Below are positions 21,232-35,525 of a stretch of DNA of 64,000 nucleotides, in pieces. The stretch covers positions 1,745,501 to 1,809,500 of the forward strand of contig NZ_BCMS01000001.1 in NCBI RefSeq assembly GCF_001485435.1, read 5' to 3'. Within the stretch, counting starts at the first letter, position 1, and the number at the start of each line of letters is the position of its first letter. The position numbers and the translations under genes are program-made. The notes below the pieces were generated by a model. That model was given only the letters and a program-made list of their open reading frames with translations. It was not told where the DNA came from and made no database searches. This stretch comes from Deinococcus grandis (lineage in GTDB: Bacteria; Deinococcota; Deinococci; Deinococcales; Deinococcaceae).

Positions 21232-21544
21232 CGTGGCCCCTGGCGCTGGTTGGCCGGGGTGTCCGGCTATTCTGTTCGGCTGTTGAACAAAAGTCAGGGG
21301 TGCAGACCTTGCACGCGGTAATGGATCGGTACGCCCGCCGTAGACACTGAGATGTCGCGTCGTGGTGGGCGCCGCCGCGTGTAAGGTCGTCCGTCCGAAG
21401 GGGACATCTGCGGCTGTTGTCCCCGAAAGCGTGACACCACAAAGGTTGGACTGGAACCGCTTCACAGGCGACAATTTCTCCGTAACATCGAACACCAATT
21501 CACCCCGGCACGCCCCACGAGGCGGCGCTGCACCCGGAGGACCC
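21232..21544 (+). other. Long leader/spacer before pckA
   Basis: More than 300 bp without a gene separates the upstream terminator from pckA. It is less GC-rich than the genes. Apart from the promoter near 21461-21488 no hairpin, riboswitch or ORF was recognised. Confidence 0.5.
21461..21488 (+). promoter_or_regulatory. pckA promoter candidate
   Basis: TTCACA (21461-21466) and TAACAT (21483-21488) have 16-bp spacing, the same layout as the sodA promoter. An alternative overlapping pair is TTGGAC (21446) with GACAAT (21470). Confidence 0.5.
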
Positions 21545-23134
<1,590 letters not shown>

Positions 23135-23138
23135 AGTC

Positions 23139-23187
23139 CACACGCCGAGGCGGCTCCCTGTTCACCGGGTAGCCGCCTCGGCGTGTG
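23139..23187. terminator. Bidirectional hairpin between pckA and the convergent gene
   Basis: A perfect 17-bp stem (23139-23155 with 23171-23187; CACACGCCGAGGCGGCT) has a 15-nt loop. It lacks a T-tract but sits exactly between convergent stops. Confidence 0.7.
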
Positions 23188-23192
23188 GGGGC

Positions 23193-23711
23193 CTACTTGA
23201 ACTTGACGCTGACGAGCACCTTGTCGAACGTGCCGCTGGCCGCCGCGAAACGGGCGGGCGTGTCGGTCAGCTGGAACGAGTACAGGTTCTTCGCGCCGAC
23301 GCCGTACCACACGCGCATCTTCAGCTGGCCCTTGGGGTGCGTGAGGGTGTAGCTGCGCTCCACGCCGCTCAGGGCACCGACCTTCAGGGTGCGGCTGGCC
23401 GTCTGCTTCACGGCGGCGCCCGTGCCCTTGATTCCGGCCTCGAACTTCTTGAATTCACCTTCGGGGGTGGGCTTGCCGCCCGCCTTGTCCACGAACAGCA
23501 GGCGCATCAGCGTGGCGGGCGGGGCCTTGGCGGACACGATGGACACGCCGCTGGTGCCGTCCTTGAAATCAACGCCCAGCCACCCCTTGGGCAGGCTGAC
23601 CGTGAACGGCAGCTTCGGGTCGCTGAAGCCCACGAGCGTCTGGGCGTGGGTGGTGCCGAGGGTGGCGGCGAGCGCCACGGCGGGGAAGGTCAGGGAACGG
23701 GCAAACTTCAT
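23193..23711 (-). CDS. Small secreted protein, PsbP/DcrB-like fold suspected
   Basis: This 172-residue exported protein has a signal peptide (about 1-23, cut after THA). The mature part opens FSDPKLPFTVSLPKGWLGVDF and ends YSFQLTDTPARFAAASGTFDKVLVSVKF. This is the pattern of PsbP/DcrB/Mog1-type small beta proteins (F-x-V-x-x-P-x-G-W at the start, a short final helix and strand); that assignment is structural inference only. The ATG was chosen over a GTG three codons earlier because TACGGT lies exactly 7 nt before it. Confidence 0.75.
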   Translation of the reverse strand: MKFARSLTFPAVALAATLGTTHAQTLVGFSDPKLPFTVSLPKGWLGVDFKDGTSGVSIVSAKAPPATLMRLLFVDKAGGKPTPEGEFKKFEAGIKGTGAAVKQTASRTLKVGALSGVERSYTLTHPKGQLKMRVWYGVGAKNLYSFQLTDTPARFAAASGTFDKVLVSVKFK

Positions 23712-23718
23712 GAGAGGC

Positions 23719-23724
23719 ACCGTA
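23719..23724 (-). promoter_or_regulatory. -10 element of leaderless small secreted protein promoter
   Basis: TACGGT lies 7 nt before the ATG. It overlaps the alternative GTG start, which would then not be transcribed. Confidence 0.55.
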
Positions 23725-23794
23725 CCGCCCGAGTGTGAGCGTCCCCCCCGCCCTGCGTGAACGGACCCTGGGGCCCGGTCGGCGCGGGATCAGT

Positions 23795-24370
23795 TCAGCG
23801 CTGGATCAGGCCCGGGCGGGGCCACAGACGCAGGTCGGCGGGCCCGGCGGCGTCGCGCAGGTCCACCGGGCCGTACACGCGGCTGTCGAGGCTCTCGCCG
23901 ATGCGGCGGTTGTCACCCATCACCCAGACCTTCCCGGCAGGAACGCGCAGGGCAAGCTGGTCGTCCACGAAGCCCTCGCTGGCGTAACTTTCGGCCAGGG
24001 CGCGGCCATTGACCACCACCCGCCCGTCGCGGACCGCGACGGTGTCGCCCGGCAGGGCCAGCACGCGTTTGACGTTGTACTGGCGGTGCCGCAGGCCGTA
24101 CAGCGTCTCAAAGGCGTAGGGACTGTCGGCGGGTGCTTTGAAGATCAGCAGGTCACCCCGGCGCGGGTAGGACCCTCCCAGGCCCCAGGCGCGCAGCCAG
24201 CGGGGGTACTTCAGGAGGACCAGCATGTCGCCGCTGTCCAGTGTGGGGTTCATGGAGTCGCCGTCCACGCGGGCCAGGGTGAATCCGAAGGTGGTGAGCA
24301 GGTACGCGGCGGCGGCACTGAGAACCCAGGCGCGCCAGCTGTCGCGGGAGGTGGTGGGGGGCGCACTCAC
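23795..24370 (-). CDS. lepB: Signal peptidase I
   Basis: This 191-residue membrane peptidase removes signal peptides from exported proteins. One N-terminal helix (about 13-32) is followed by the catalytic Ser in VDGDSMNPTL (about 39) and the catalytic Lys in YNVKRVLALPGD (about 101). Box E is VMGDNRRIGESLDSR. It is short, as in Gram-positive type enzymes. The GTG start has TACCCT 8 nt upstream. It diverges from the FKBP gene. Confidence 0.95.
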   Translation of the reverse strand: MSAPPTTSRDSWRAWVLSAAAAYLLTTFGFTLARVDGDSMNPTLDSGDMLVLLKYPRWLRAWGLGGSYPRRGDLLIFKAPADSPYAFETLYGLRHRQYNVKRVLALPGDTVAVRDGRVVVNGRALAESYASEGFVDDQLALRVPAGKVWVMGDNRRIGESLDSRVYGPVDLRDAAGPADLRLWPRPGLIQR

Positions 24371-24378
24371 GGTGCCGC

Positions 24379-24384
24379 AGGGTA
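24379..24384 (-). promoter_or_regulatory. -10 element of leaderless lepB promoter
   Basis: TACCCT lies 8 nt before the GTG start. Confidence 0.55.
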
Positions 24385-24628
24385 GCGCACGGCCCCGCGC
24401 CGCTGGTCCCGCGCGGCGTGCGGCCGGATGCGCGGGTCGGCCCGGGTGTTCCTCATGAGGCTCACTGGACGGGCCGCGTGGCGCGGGCGCATGAGCTGGC
24501 GGCTTGAGTGCAGGACGCCCAGCGGCTGCGGCTGGCGCTCCTTGAGCGTCCCCCCATGAGTCGGGGCATACTCTTAATTGCCTTCATGGTCACTTCAGCT
24601 TGGGTAGCGGACACGTGTCCAGGTCAGG

Positions 24629-24634
24629 TACCCT
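24629..24634 (+). promoter_or_regulatory. -10 element of leaderless FKBP promoter
   Basis: TACCCT lies 7 nt before the ATG. Confidence 0.55.
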
Positions 24635-24641
24635 GACGCGC

Positions 24642-24983
24642 ATGACTGCTGAAGGCAAGACGGAACTGAAGATCGACAAGTACCACGAGGGCACCGGCGC
24701 GCAGGCGCAGGCCGGGAAGATGGTGCGCGTGCACTACACCGGCATGCTGGAAAACGGCCAGAAGTTCGACAGCAGCCGTGACCGTGGCGAGCCGATCGAG
24801 TTCCCGCTGGGCGTCGGCTACGTCATCCAGGGCTGGGATCAGGGCATCGCGCAGCTGCGCGTGGGCGACAAGGCCAAGCTGACCATCCCCGCCCACCTGG
24901 GCTACGGCGCGGCGGGCGTTCCCGGCGTGATTCCCGGCGGCGCGACCCTGATCTTCGACGTGGAACTGATGGACGTCCGCTGA
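24642..24983 (+). CDS. FKBP-type peptidyl-prolyl cis-trans isomerase
   Basis: This 113-residue single-domain FKBP catalyses prolyl isomerisation in protein folding. The fold signatures are VRVHYTGMLENGQKFDSS, PIEFPLGVGYVIQGWDQGI (with the pocket Val-Ile-Trp), IPAHLGYGAAGV and PGGATLIFDVELMDV. It has no signal peptide, so it is cytosolic. The ATG was chosen for the leaderless -10 at 7 nt and because it sits just before the conserved region. A strong terminator follows. Confidence 0.96.
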   Translation: MTAEGKTELKIDKYHEGTGAQAQAGKMVRVHYTGMLENGQKFDSSRDRGEPIEFPLGVGYVIQGWDQGIAQLRVGDKAKLTIPAHLGYGAAGVPGVIPGGATLIFDVELMDVR

Positions 24984-25000
24984 GCGGACCCCACCACCGG

Positions 25001-25030
25001 AAGCCCCGACCTGCGCGGTCGGGGTTTTTT
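25001..25030 (+). terminator. Intrinsic terminator after the FKBP gene
   Basis: CCCCGACC (25004-25011) pairs with GGTCGGGG (25017-25024) around TGCGC, then TTTTTT. Confidence 0.92.
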
Positions 25031-25064
25031 GTGCCGTTTCCTGCGCCTGTCCAGCGATCCCCTC

Positions 25065-25093
25065 TTGCCGCCACTTCATAACTTCCGTAATAT
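25065..25093 (+). promoter_or_regulatory. Galactoside operon promoter
   Basis: TTGCCG (25065-25070) and TAATAT (25088-25093) have exact 17-bp spacing, followed about 30 nt later by the regulator ATG. CGAAAG and TGAAAG in the start region (25095-25109) look like DeoR-type half-sites, which would allow autoregulation. Confidence 0.65.
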
Positions 25094-25122
25094 TCGAAAG
25101 ACATGAAAGTTCCGGGGCGCGC

Positions 25123-25881
25123 ATGATCGAGGGCCGACGCAGCGAGATCATCGCGCTGGTCCGCCAGCACGGCGAACTGAGTGTGACGGAACTCTCGGGC
25201 CTACTGGGCGTCTCGGAGGTCACGGTCCGCAGCGACCTCAGCGCGCTGGCGCAGGCCGGGCACGTGCGGCGCACGCGCGGGCGGGTCAGCCTGCCCCTGG
25301 ACCTGCGGCGCGAGGCCCCGCTGGAGACCAGCATGCGCGAGTTCGCAGCGGCCAAGCGGCGCATCGGGCAGGCGGCGGCGGCCCTGGTCCGCAGTGGCGA
25401 CACCGTGTTCCTGGACGTGGGCAGCACCACCTCCGAGGTCGCGCGGGCGCTGTCCCCGTCCCTGCAGGACGTGACGGTCGTGACGAACGGCCTGAACATC
25501 GCCCTGCTCCTCGAGCGCCTGCCGGGCGTGCGGGTCATCGTGACCGGCGGAACGCTGCGGCCCCTGCAACACTCGCTGGTCAGCCCGTACGCGCTGGACG
25601 TGCTGCGCCACATTCACGCCGACCGGCTGTTCCTGGGCTGCAACGGCGTGCACGCCGCGTCGGGCGTGACGAACGCGAACCACGAGGAGGCCGAGGTCAA
25701 GCGCCTGATGGCCGAGCAGGCGCGCGAGGTGGTGGTCGTCGCGGACCACCGCAAGCTGGGCGTGGTCAGCCGGGCGTTCATCACGCCGCTGGACCGCGTG
25801 TCGACCCTGATCACCGACCGCGCCGCGACCTCTCCCCCACCGGACGTGCTGGCGGCCGTGCAGGACGTCCGCGTGGTGTGA
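25123..25881 (+). CDS. DeoR/GlpR-family transcriptional regulator
   Basis: This 252-residue repressor-type protein has the N-terminal DeoR helix-turn-helix (LSVTELSGLLGVSEVTVRSDL, about 18-38) and the sugar-phosphate sensing domain of the ISOCOT fold (FLDVGSTTSEVARAL, VTNGLNIALLLE, VIVTGGTLR, DRLFLGCNGVH, VVVADHRKLG). DeoR-family effectors are usually phosphorylated sugars; as first gene of a galactose operon it probably senses a galactose derivative. Its TGA overlaps a GTG (GTGA) that opens an in-frame path through the 7-bp repeat into the next gene. Confidence 0.92.
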   Translation: MIEGRRSEIIALVRQHGELSVTELSGLLGVSEVTVRSDLSALAQAGHVRRTRGRVSLPLDLRREAPLETSMREFAAAKRRIGQAAAALVRSGDTVFLDVGSTTSEVARALSPSLQDVTVVTNGLNIALLLERLPGVRVIVTGGTLRPLQHSLVSPYALDVLRHIHADRLFLGCNGVHAASGVTNANHEEAEVKRLMAEQAREVVVVADHRKLGVVSRAFITPLDRVSTLITDRAATSPPPDVLAAVQDVRVV

Positions 25882-25914
25882 AGCGCCCCTCCAGCCAACT
25901 CAGAAACCGGTTTC

Positions 25915-26054
25915 TCCCCACTCCCCACTCCCCACTCCCCACTCCCCACTCCCCACTCCCCACTCCCCACTCCCCACTCCCCACTCCCCACTCCCCACTC
26001 CCCACTCCCCACTCCCCACTCCCCACTCCCCACTCCCCACTCCCCACTCCCCAC
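25915..26054 (+). repeat. (TCCCCAC)20 heptanucleotide tandem repeat
   Basis: Twenty perfect 7-bp units cover 140 bp between the DeoR stop and the GH42 start. There is not one mismatch. The tract has no stop in any frame on either strand. Read from the GTG at 25878 it encodes PTPHSPL repeats in frame with GH42. Because 7 is not a multiple of 3, gain or loss of one unit would break that frame. Confidence 0.98.
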
Positions 26055-26069
26055 TCCGTGAGGCGATCC

Positions 26070-28098
<2,029 letters not shown>

Positions 28099-28106
<8 letters not shown>

Positions 28107-29595
28107 GTGGATTGTCGACGAGGCTCCGCAGGGCCTGCGGGTGTTGATCAGTGGCTTCCAGTCGTGGAGCGAGGCGGAACTGCGCCCGCTGACGGACGTT
28201 CAACCCTGCCCGGGGCAGGGCTGGCGGGTGGAGCAGGGGCACGATCCGGACTTCCCGCCCAGCGGCGAGGCCGGGGTGTGGTGCAGCCATACCGTGCTGG
28301 CGCTGGTCCGCGCGGACGGCAGCGGCTGGGTGGGCAGTGTGGGGGACGCCACGCGCACCTTCGCGCAGTGGGAGGCCCGCGCCGGAACCACTGACGTGAC
28401 CGTGACCTGCACCCTGGAAGGTCCCGACGTTCCCGTCACCTGGGAGGAGACCGGGGACGTGATCGCCACGCTGGAGGCCCGCGCGGCCGAACTGGGCGCG
28501 GCGATGGGCGCGCGGACGCCGGCGCCGCTGCGGGTGTGGTGCTCGTGGTACTCGTACTACCGTGACGTGACGCTGGACGCCATGCTGGACAACGCCCGGC
28601 TGGCCCGCGAGCACGGCCTGGACTTCGACGTGTTCCAGCTGGACGACGGCTTCCAGACGTTCCTGGGCGACTGGGAGGACCCCAGCGCCCACTTCGGCGG
28701 GCACGCCCGCGAGCTGCCCGCGCGCCTCGCGGAGCTGGGCTTCACGGCGGGCCTGTGGCTGGCGCCGTTCCTGGTGCAGCCGCAGAGCCGCCTGTTCCGC
28801 GACCACCCCGAATGGCTGCTGCGTGGCGAGGACGGTCAGCCGCTGGCGTTCGGGAACAACTGGGGCGGCCCGTACCACGCGCTGGACACCACGCACCCCG
28901 GCGCGCTGGACTGGATCCGCGAGCTGGGGCGCACGGTGCGCGGCTGGGGGTACACGTACCTGAAGATCGACTTCCTGTACGGCGCGACGCAGCCCGGCGT
29001 GCGGCATGACCCGACGGTCGGTCGGGCCGAGGCGTACCGCATGGGCCTGCAGGCGTTCCGGGACGGCGCGGGCGAGGACGCCTTCATCCTCGCGTGCGGG
29101 GCGCCGCTGGCGCAGAGCATCGGGCTGGTGGACGCCATGCGCACCGGTCCCGACGTGGCCCCGCTGTGGGATGAGGACTCCCGCCGCGTGTGGCTGGGCG
29201 ACGCGACCGGCCCCAGCGCCCGCAACGCGCTGCACACCGCGCTGAGCCGCTGGTATCAGCACGCGTGGTACCAGCCGGACCCGGACGTGGCGATCTGCCG
29301 CCGCGAACTGAGCCTGCTCAGCGCCACCGAGCGGGAGGCCATCGCGGGGATGCTGGACGTCATCGGGGGCCTGCGGGCCAGCAGCGACCCGATCGCCATG
29401 CTGGACGAGGAGGGCCGCGCGCTGCTCCGGCAGTGCCTGACGGTCAGCACCCCGGACCGCCCGGTGACGCTCGCGGCGTCGCACGGGGACGCGGTGACGC
29501 ACTTCACGCGCGGCACGTTCAACCTCACCGACCGGGCCATGAACGGCATTCCCGCGCACGGGTACCGGTCCGCGCAGGGCAAGGAGCAGGCATGA
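28099..29595 (+). CDS. Alpha-galactosidase, GH36 family
   Basis: This 498-residue enzyme releases alpha-linked galactose, for example from melibiose or raffinose. The short GH36 form has an N-terminal beta domain (about 1-130), then the barrel with LRVWCSWYSYY, DVFQLDDGFQ, the nucleophile Asp in YLKIDFLYG (about 290) and the acid/base Asp in RTGPDVAPLWD (about 351). GTG start with AAGGAG 7-12 nt upstream. It overlaps genes on both sides (8 bp and ATGA), so it is tightly coupled. Confidence 0.93.
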
Positions 29596-30718
29596 CCACC
29601 GAATCCACCACTGCAGCCCTGCCCGGCGGGTACCACGCCGCCGACTTCACGAAACCCGACGGGCGCGCCATGACGCTGTACGGCCTGGCGCCCATCCGCG
29701 TGGACAGCGAGATTCCCAGCCCCAGCCCGGACCCCGTGGACGCCCGGCCCCTCATGCGCTGGCATCCCGTGCGCGGCGAGTGGGTCATGTACGCCGCGCA
29801 CCGCATGGGCCGCACGTTCCTCCCGCCGCCCGAGTACAACCCGCTGGCCCCCACCCGCGACCCCGAGCACCCCACCGAACTCCCGCGCGGCGAGTACGAC
29901 ATCGCGGTGTTCGACAACCGCTTCCCCAGCCTGACCCTCACGGCCCCCGACCCGGAACCCGGCCCCGCCGGGACGCGCGCGGGCGTCGGGAAGTGCGAGG
30001 TCGTGGTGTTCAGCCAGAGTGCCCAGGGCCGCCTGTGCGACCTGACGGACGAGCAGATCAGCCTGCTGCTGGCCGTCTGGGCGGACCGTACCACGCGCCT
30101 CGCGGAGACCGGGCAGATCAACGCCGTGCTGCCCTTCGAGAACCGTGGGGTGGAGGTCGGGGTGACCCTGCACCACCCGCACGGGCAGATCTACGCCTAC
30201 GATCACGTCCCGCCGGTCGCCGCGCGCGCTGCCGCGCAGATGGACGCGTACGTCGCCGAGCACGGCCGCCCCTGGCTGGAGGACTTCATCCAGGAGGAAC
30301 GCGCCGCCGAGGACCGCATCATCCGCGACGACGGCGCGGCCCTGAGCGTCGTGCCGCTGTTCGCGCGCTACACCTTCGAGACGTGGGTGCTGCCCACACG
30401 CCCCGTCAGCCTCCTGAGTGACCTGAGCGACGCCGAGCGGCTCAGCATGGCGCGGGTGCTGCGGGACGCGCTGCGCCGCCTGGACGGCCTGTTCGGCGTC
30501 CGGATGCCGTACCTGATGACCGTGCATCAGGCGCCGCTGGACACGCCCCGCCCGGCGTTCCCGCTGCACATCGAGATCTACCCGTACCTGCGCGCCCCGG
30601 GCCGCCTGAAGTTCCTGGCGGGGACCGAGCAGGGCGCCGGGGAGTTCGCGAACGACAAGTTCCCGGAGGTCGCCGCCGCCGAGCTGCGCGCCGTGCCGGA
30701 CACCGCAGGAGACGGACT

Positions 30719-30722
<4 letters not shown>
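29592..30722 (+). CDS. galT: Galactose-1-phosphate uridylyltransferase
   Basis: This 376-residue Leloir-pathway enzyme exchanges UMP between UDP-glucose and galactose-1-phosphate. The catalytic motif VTLHHPHGQIYAY (about 192-204, His-x-His-Gly-Gln) is intact, as are MRWHPVRGEWV near the N-terminus, FDNRFPSL and the C-terminal PAFPLHIEIYPYLR. The ATG overlaps the GH36 stop (ATGA) with GGAGCAGG upstream. Its stop overlaps the galK GTG. Confidence 0.96.
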
Positions 30723-31762
<1,040 letters not shown>

Positions 31763-31772
31763 ACGACCCGTA

Positions 31773-31818
31773 CGCCAGTGTGCCGGTGCCCCACGCGCGG
31801 GCGGACGGCACACTGGCG
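31773..31818. terminator. 13-bp hairpin between galK and GNAT
   Basis: CGCCAGTGTGCCG (31773-31785) pairs perfectly with 31806-31818. It ends 3 nt before the GNAT GTG, so it would hide that start if transcribed. It may be a terminator or a translational block. Confidence 0.5.
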
Positions 31819-31821
31819 CTC

Positions 31822-32244
31822 GTGACTCGACCCAGCTACGCCCTCACCACGTCCCTGGACGGCCTCACGCCTGAGCAGTTGCGTGGCTTCTTCGTGGACT
31901 GGCCTAACCCGCCCACGCCCGACACGTTCCTGCGGCTGCTGCGCGGGTCGTACCGGGTCGTGCTCGCCGTCCAGGACGGTCAGGTCATCGGCTTCGTGCA
32001 GGCGATCAGCGACGGCGTGCTGACCGCGTACATTCCACTGCTGGAAGATCTGCCCGCGTGGCAGGGCCGGGGCGTGGGCCGCGCCCTCATGACCCGCATG
32101 GGGGACGAACTGCGGCACCTGTACGCCGTGGACCTCTGCTGCGACGACCACCTCGTCCGCTACTACGAGGGGCTGGGGATGCGGCGGGGCAACCTGATGT
32201 GCACCCGCAACTACGAGCGGCAGAACGGGTCGCCCACCGGGTGA
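31822..32244 (+). CDS. GNAT-family N-acetyltransferase
   Basis: This 140-residue acyl-CoA-dependent acetyltransferase has the acetyl-CoA loop in AWQGRGVGRALM (about 75-86) and the final strand-helix with DDHLVRYYEGLGMRRGN. Substrate unknown. The GTG start is tentative; upstream in-frame GTGs exist in the hairpin region. The TGA is one half of the target duplication of the IS element, and before that insertion it overlapped a second start (GTGA), so the gene itself stayed whole. Confidence 0.88.
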   Translation: MTRPSYALTTSLDGLTPEQLRGFFVDWPNPPTPDTFLRLLRGSYRVVLAVQDGQVIGFVQAISDGVLTAYIPLLEDLPAWQGRGVGRALMTRMGDELRHLYAVDLCCDDHLVRYYEGLGMRRGNLMCTRNYERQNGSPTG

Positions 32245-33207
32245 GAGGCTGTCTGGAAAGTCATTTTCGAGCTGGTGACGGCTGTTCACCAGCGAACGCC
32301 GCGAGTCTGCGAATCATAAGCCGAACAAACGACACACCGATGAACGCCGCCGTTGTACTCGGCAGCAGGTCATACTCCCGGTTCAAGCGACGATCAAACG
32401 ACAACCACGCGAAGCTCCGCTCCACCACCCACCGCTTGCGCAGCACCTTGAACGTCCGATACCCCCTGAACGTCTTGATCTGTTCCTCCGTCAACTCCTG
32501 TCCCACAGGCAGCCAATACCTTCGGGTGTTGGCATCCGCACGCCGTACCACTTCCACGCTGAACCCCAGAGTGGTCTTCACCCACGCCTCCCACGGCCCG
32601 GCATACCCTCCATCCACGAACAGATGGAGTGACCACTGCGGCTGCGACAGGTGCACCTGTCGCAGCAACACCTTCCCACCCTCGCGGTCGCTGATGTTCG
32701 CTGCCGTGACGGTGACACCCAGCAACAACCCCTGCGTATCCACGATCAGGTGATGCTTTCGTCCGTTGATCTTCTTGCCCCCGTCGTACCCTCTGACCCC
32801 CCTTTTTGGGAGGTCCTCACACTCCGGGAATCCACGACGCCCGCCGTTGGGCGGGCGTTGCCGCCCATGGCCGCTCGAGTCTGGGTGCGCAGCGCGTCAT
32901 TGACGCGCAGCCAGACGCCATCGAGCTTCCACTGCCGGAAGTAGCTGTACACCGTCTTCCAGTGCGGAAAATCGGCGGGCAACATGCGCCAGGACACGCC
33001 GCCACGTGTGATGTAGAAGATGGCATCAACGACATCCCGGCGATGGATGCGTGCTGGACGTCCGCCTGGTTGAGGCGCGGGAATCAGTGGGCAGAGGATG
33101 GCCCATTCAGCGTCACTGGTATCGCTGGGGTAGTGTCGGTGCCGAGTCATAAAAAACAGTACGCTGTTTTCGACACCACGCCCTCAACCCTCTTTCCAGA
33201 CAGCCTC
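32245..33207 (-). mobile_element. IS5-family insertion sequence
   Basis: A complete 963 bp element has 16-bp terminal inverted repeats (GAGGCTGTCTGGAAAG at both ends) and is flanked by a 3-bp target duplication TGA (32242-32244 and 33208-33210), the TNA type seen in part of the IS5 family. It carries one transposase split over two frames. Its base composition is lower in GC than the neighbouring genes, which suggests recent arrival. Confidence 0.93.
32261..33150 (-). CDS. IS5-family transposase (orfA/orfB, likely -1 frameshift)
   Basis: The first frame (33150-32746, 134 residues) has the N-terminal domain with SDAEWAILCPLIP, GGVSWRMLPADFP and the first catalytic Asp in VVDSRSV. The second frame (to 32261) continues with VDTQGLLLGV (second Asp), FVDGGYAGP and the final Glu in RWVVERSFAWL, completing DDE. 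At 32797-32807 the minus strand reads AAAAAGGGGGG; a -1 slip there joins the frames as SQKGGVRGYDGGKKINGRK, the usual continuous sequence. Programmed frameshifting is normal in this group, so the split is probably not decay. Confidence 0.9.
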
Positions 33208-33209
33208 TG

Positions 33210-33374
33210 ACCGGTCTGTTCGGGCAGGCGCTGGCCGTGTTCGCCGGACTTCAGGCCCTCTTGACCACTCTGCCCGTCCGCTACCCCGCCTGGATGGGTA
33301 TGGGCGCAGGCATGCCCAGCGACGGGCGGCAACTCCTCGACCACTGGCGGGGACCGCGGCGGGCACACACCTGA
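33210..33374 (+). pseudogene. Small ORF that lost its start to the IS insertion
   Basis: From the right end of the IS a frame of 54 codons runs TGLFGQALAVFAGLQALL...HWRGPRRAHT to a TGA, with about 83% G/C at third positions. If the IS and one TGA copy are removed, the junction reads GTGACCGGT: a GTG start overlapping the GNAT stop as GTGA, as at many junctions here, and a protein of 55 residues with one hydrophobic segment (about 3-20). The insertion removed the GTG; only a CTG remains in frame. Function unknown. Confidence 0.5.
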
Positions 33375-33377
33375 CCG

Positions 33378-33827
33378 TCACCAGTACCGGAACAGCAGGT
33401 CACCGCGTGTCCACCCCAGGTGCCGCGCGCCCTTCGCCGTGCCGGGTGGCAGGCAGTCGAGGTCGGCGCGGTCGGGTGTGCCGTTCAGCCACGCGGCGTC
33501 CGGGACGAGCCAGCCGCGCACCAGCCACCACGCGGTCAGGCCGGGCGGATTGAGGTAGGGCGCGAAGGTCGGCCCCGGATGCGTGGCGTCCGTGAAGGCC
33601 AGCAGCGGCCAGTCGGTGTGCGCGAGCAGCTTCACCTCTGCCCCACCAGTCGCAGGTCGGAGGCTCTGCCCCCGCACGCCCGTTAGCGGGTCAATGTGGA
33701 GTCCACCGATCAGCGTCCACCCGAGTTCGCGGGCGCAGCGGTGCAGATCGGCGGTCAGGCGCGCCGGGGCGTGCGCGTCCGTGCGGGTCAGGTCATCCCG
33801 CAGCCACGGCAGCACGCCCGGTTCCAC
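33378..33827 (-). CDS. Uncharacterised protein
   Basis: This 149-residue protein matches no family I recognise. It has no signal or membrane segment. It is Trp/Leu/Pro-rich, with ARELGWTLIGGLHIDPLTG, EVKLLAHTDWPLLAFTDA and LTAWWLVRGWLVPDAAWL, which suggests a compact globular domain. The GTG was chosen because GGAGGG lies 7-12 nt before it; a TTG two codons earlier has poorer spacing. It ends next to the IS-damaged small ORF, in convergent orientation. Confidence 0.65.
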   Translation of the reverse strand: MEPGVLPWLRDDLTRTDAHAPARLTADLHRCARELGWTLIGGLHIDPLTGVRGQSLRPATGGAEVKLLAHTDWPLLAFTDATHPGPTFAPYLNPPGLTAWWLVRGWLVPDAAWLNGTPDRADLDCLPPGTAKGARHLGWTRGDLLFRYW

Positions 33828-33857
33828 GGTCAACCCTCCATCGTCAGCCCTGCGTCC

Positions 33858-34255
33858 TCAGCTCAGCGCCGCGCGGAGACGCTGGATGTCCTCGCGCCAC
33901 GCGTCGGCGTCCTCGCTGTCCTCCCAGAGGTCCGGGAGTTCGCTGCCGGGACCGAGGACGCGTTCCAGGGCTTCCATGGCGTGCCCGCGCAGGTGGGTCA
34001 GTTCGGCGGCGTCCGCGTTCTGCACCCAGGCTCGCAGGGCGGCGTCGGTCAGGGCGCTGGTGTCGCCGGTCAGGACGGCGGCGAGGGTCTCGGCGGCGGC
34101 GACGGCGCGGTGGCCTTCCTCGGCCTCCAGGTAGTCGTTGTCGGGGTCCAGCGCCACGTCGAAGGCTTCCGCCAGGGCGTACGCGCCGTCCTGTACGATC
34201 TCGGCGGCGTACTCGGCGGCCGCCTCGTTCTGGAAGGGGCCGACGCCCCAGGCGC

Positions 34256-34259
<4 letters not shown>
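33858..34259 (-). CDS. DUF4259-family protein
   Basis: This 133-residue acidic, helical cytosolic protein opens with MSAWGVGPFQNEAAAEYAAEI, the characteristic W-G-x-G-x-F-x-N-D/E start of the DUF4259 family, and has LWEDSEDADAWREDIQRLRAAL at the end. No biochemical function is established for this family. Its ATG overlaps the ispG stop (ATGA), so it is co-expressed with ispG. Confidence 0.85.
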
Positions 34260-35479
<1,220 letters not shown>

Positions 35480-35486
35480 GCCGCCC

Positions 35487-35492
35487 AGTGTA
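35487..35492 (-). promoter_or_regulatory. -10 element of leaderless ispG promoter
   Basis: TACACT lies 7 nt before the ATG. Confidence 0.6.
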
Positions 35493-35525
35493 CGCGGCGG
35501 GCCGGGTGGGCGGCTGGAAGCGGGG

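Noticed and set aside
25915..26054. Heptad tract as a CRISPR array
   Set aside because: The units are contiguous 7-mers without spacers, and no cas gene is in the window.
32261..33150. Transposase as a pseudogene
   Set aside because: The frame change lies at an A5G6 slip site and a -1 slip restores a full DDE transposase. Intact terminal repeats and target duplication also argue for a working element.
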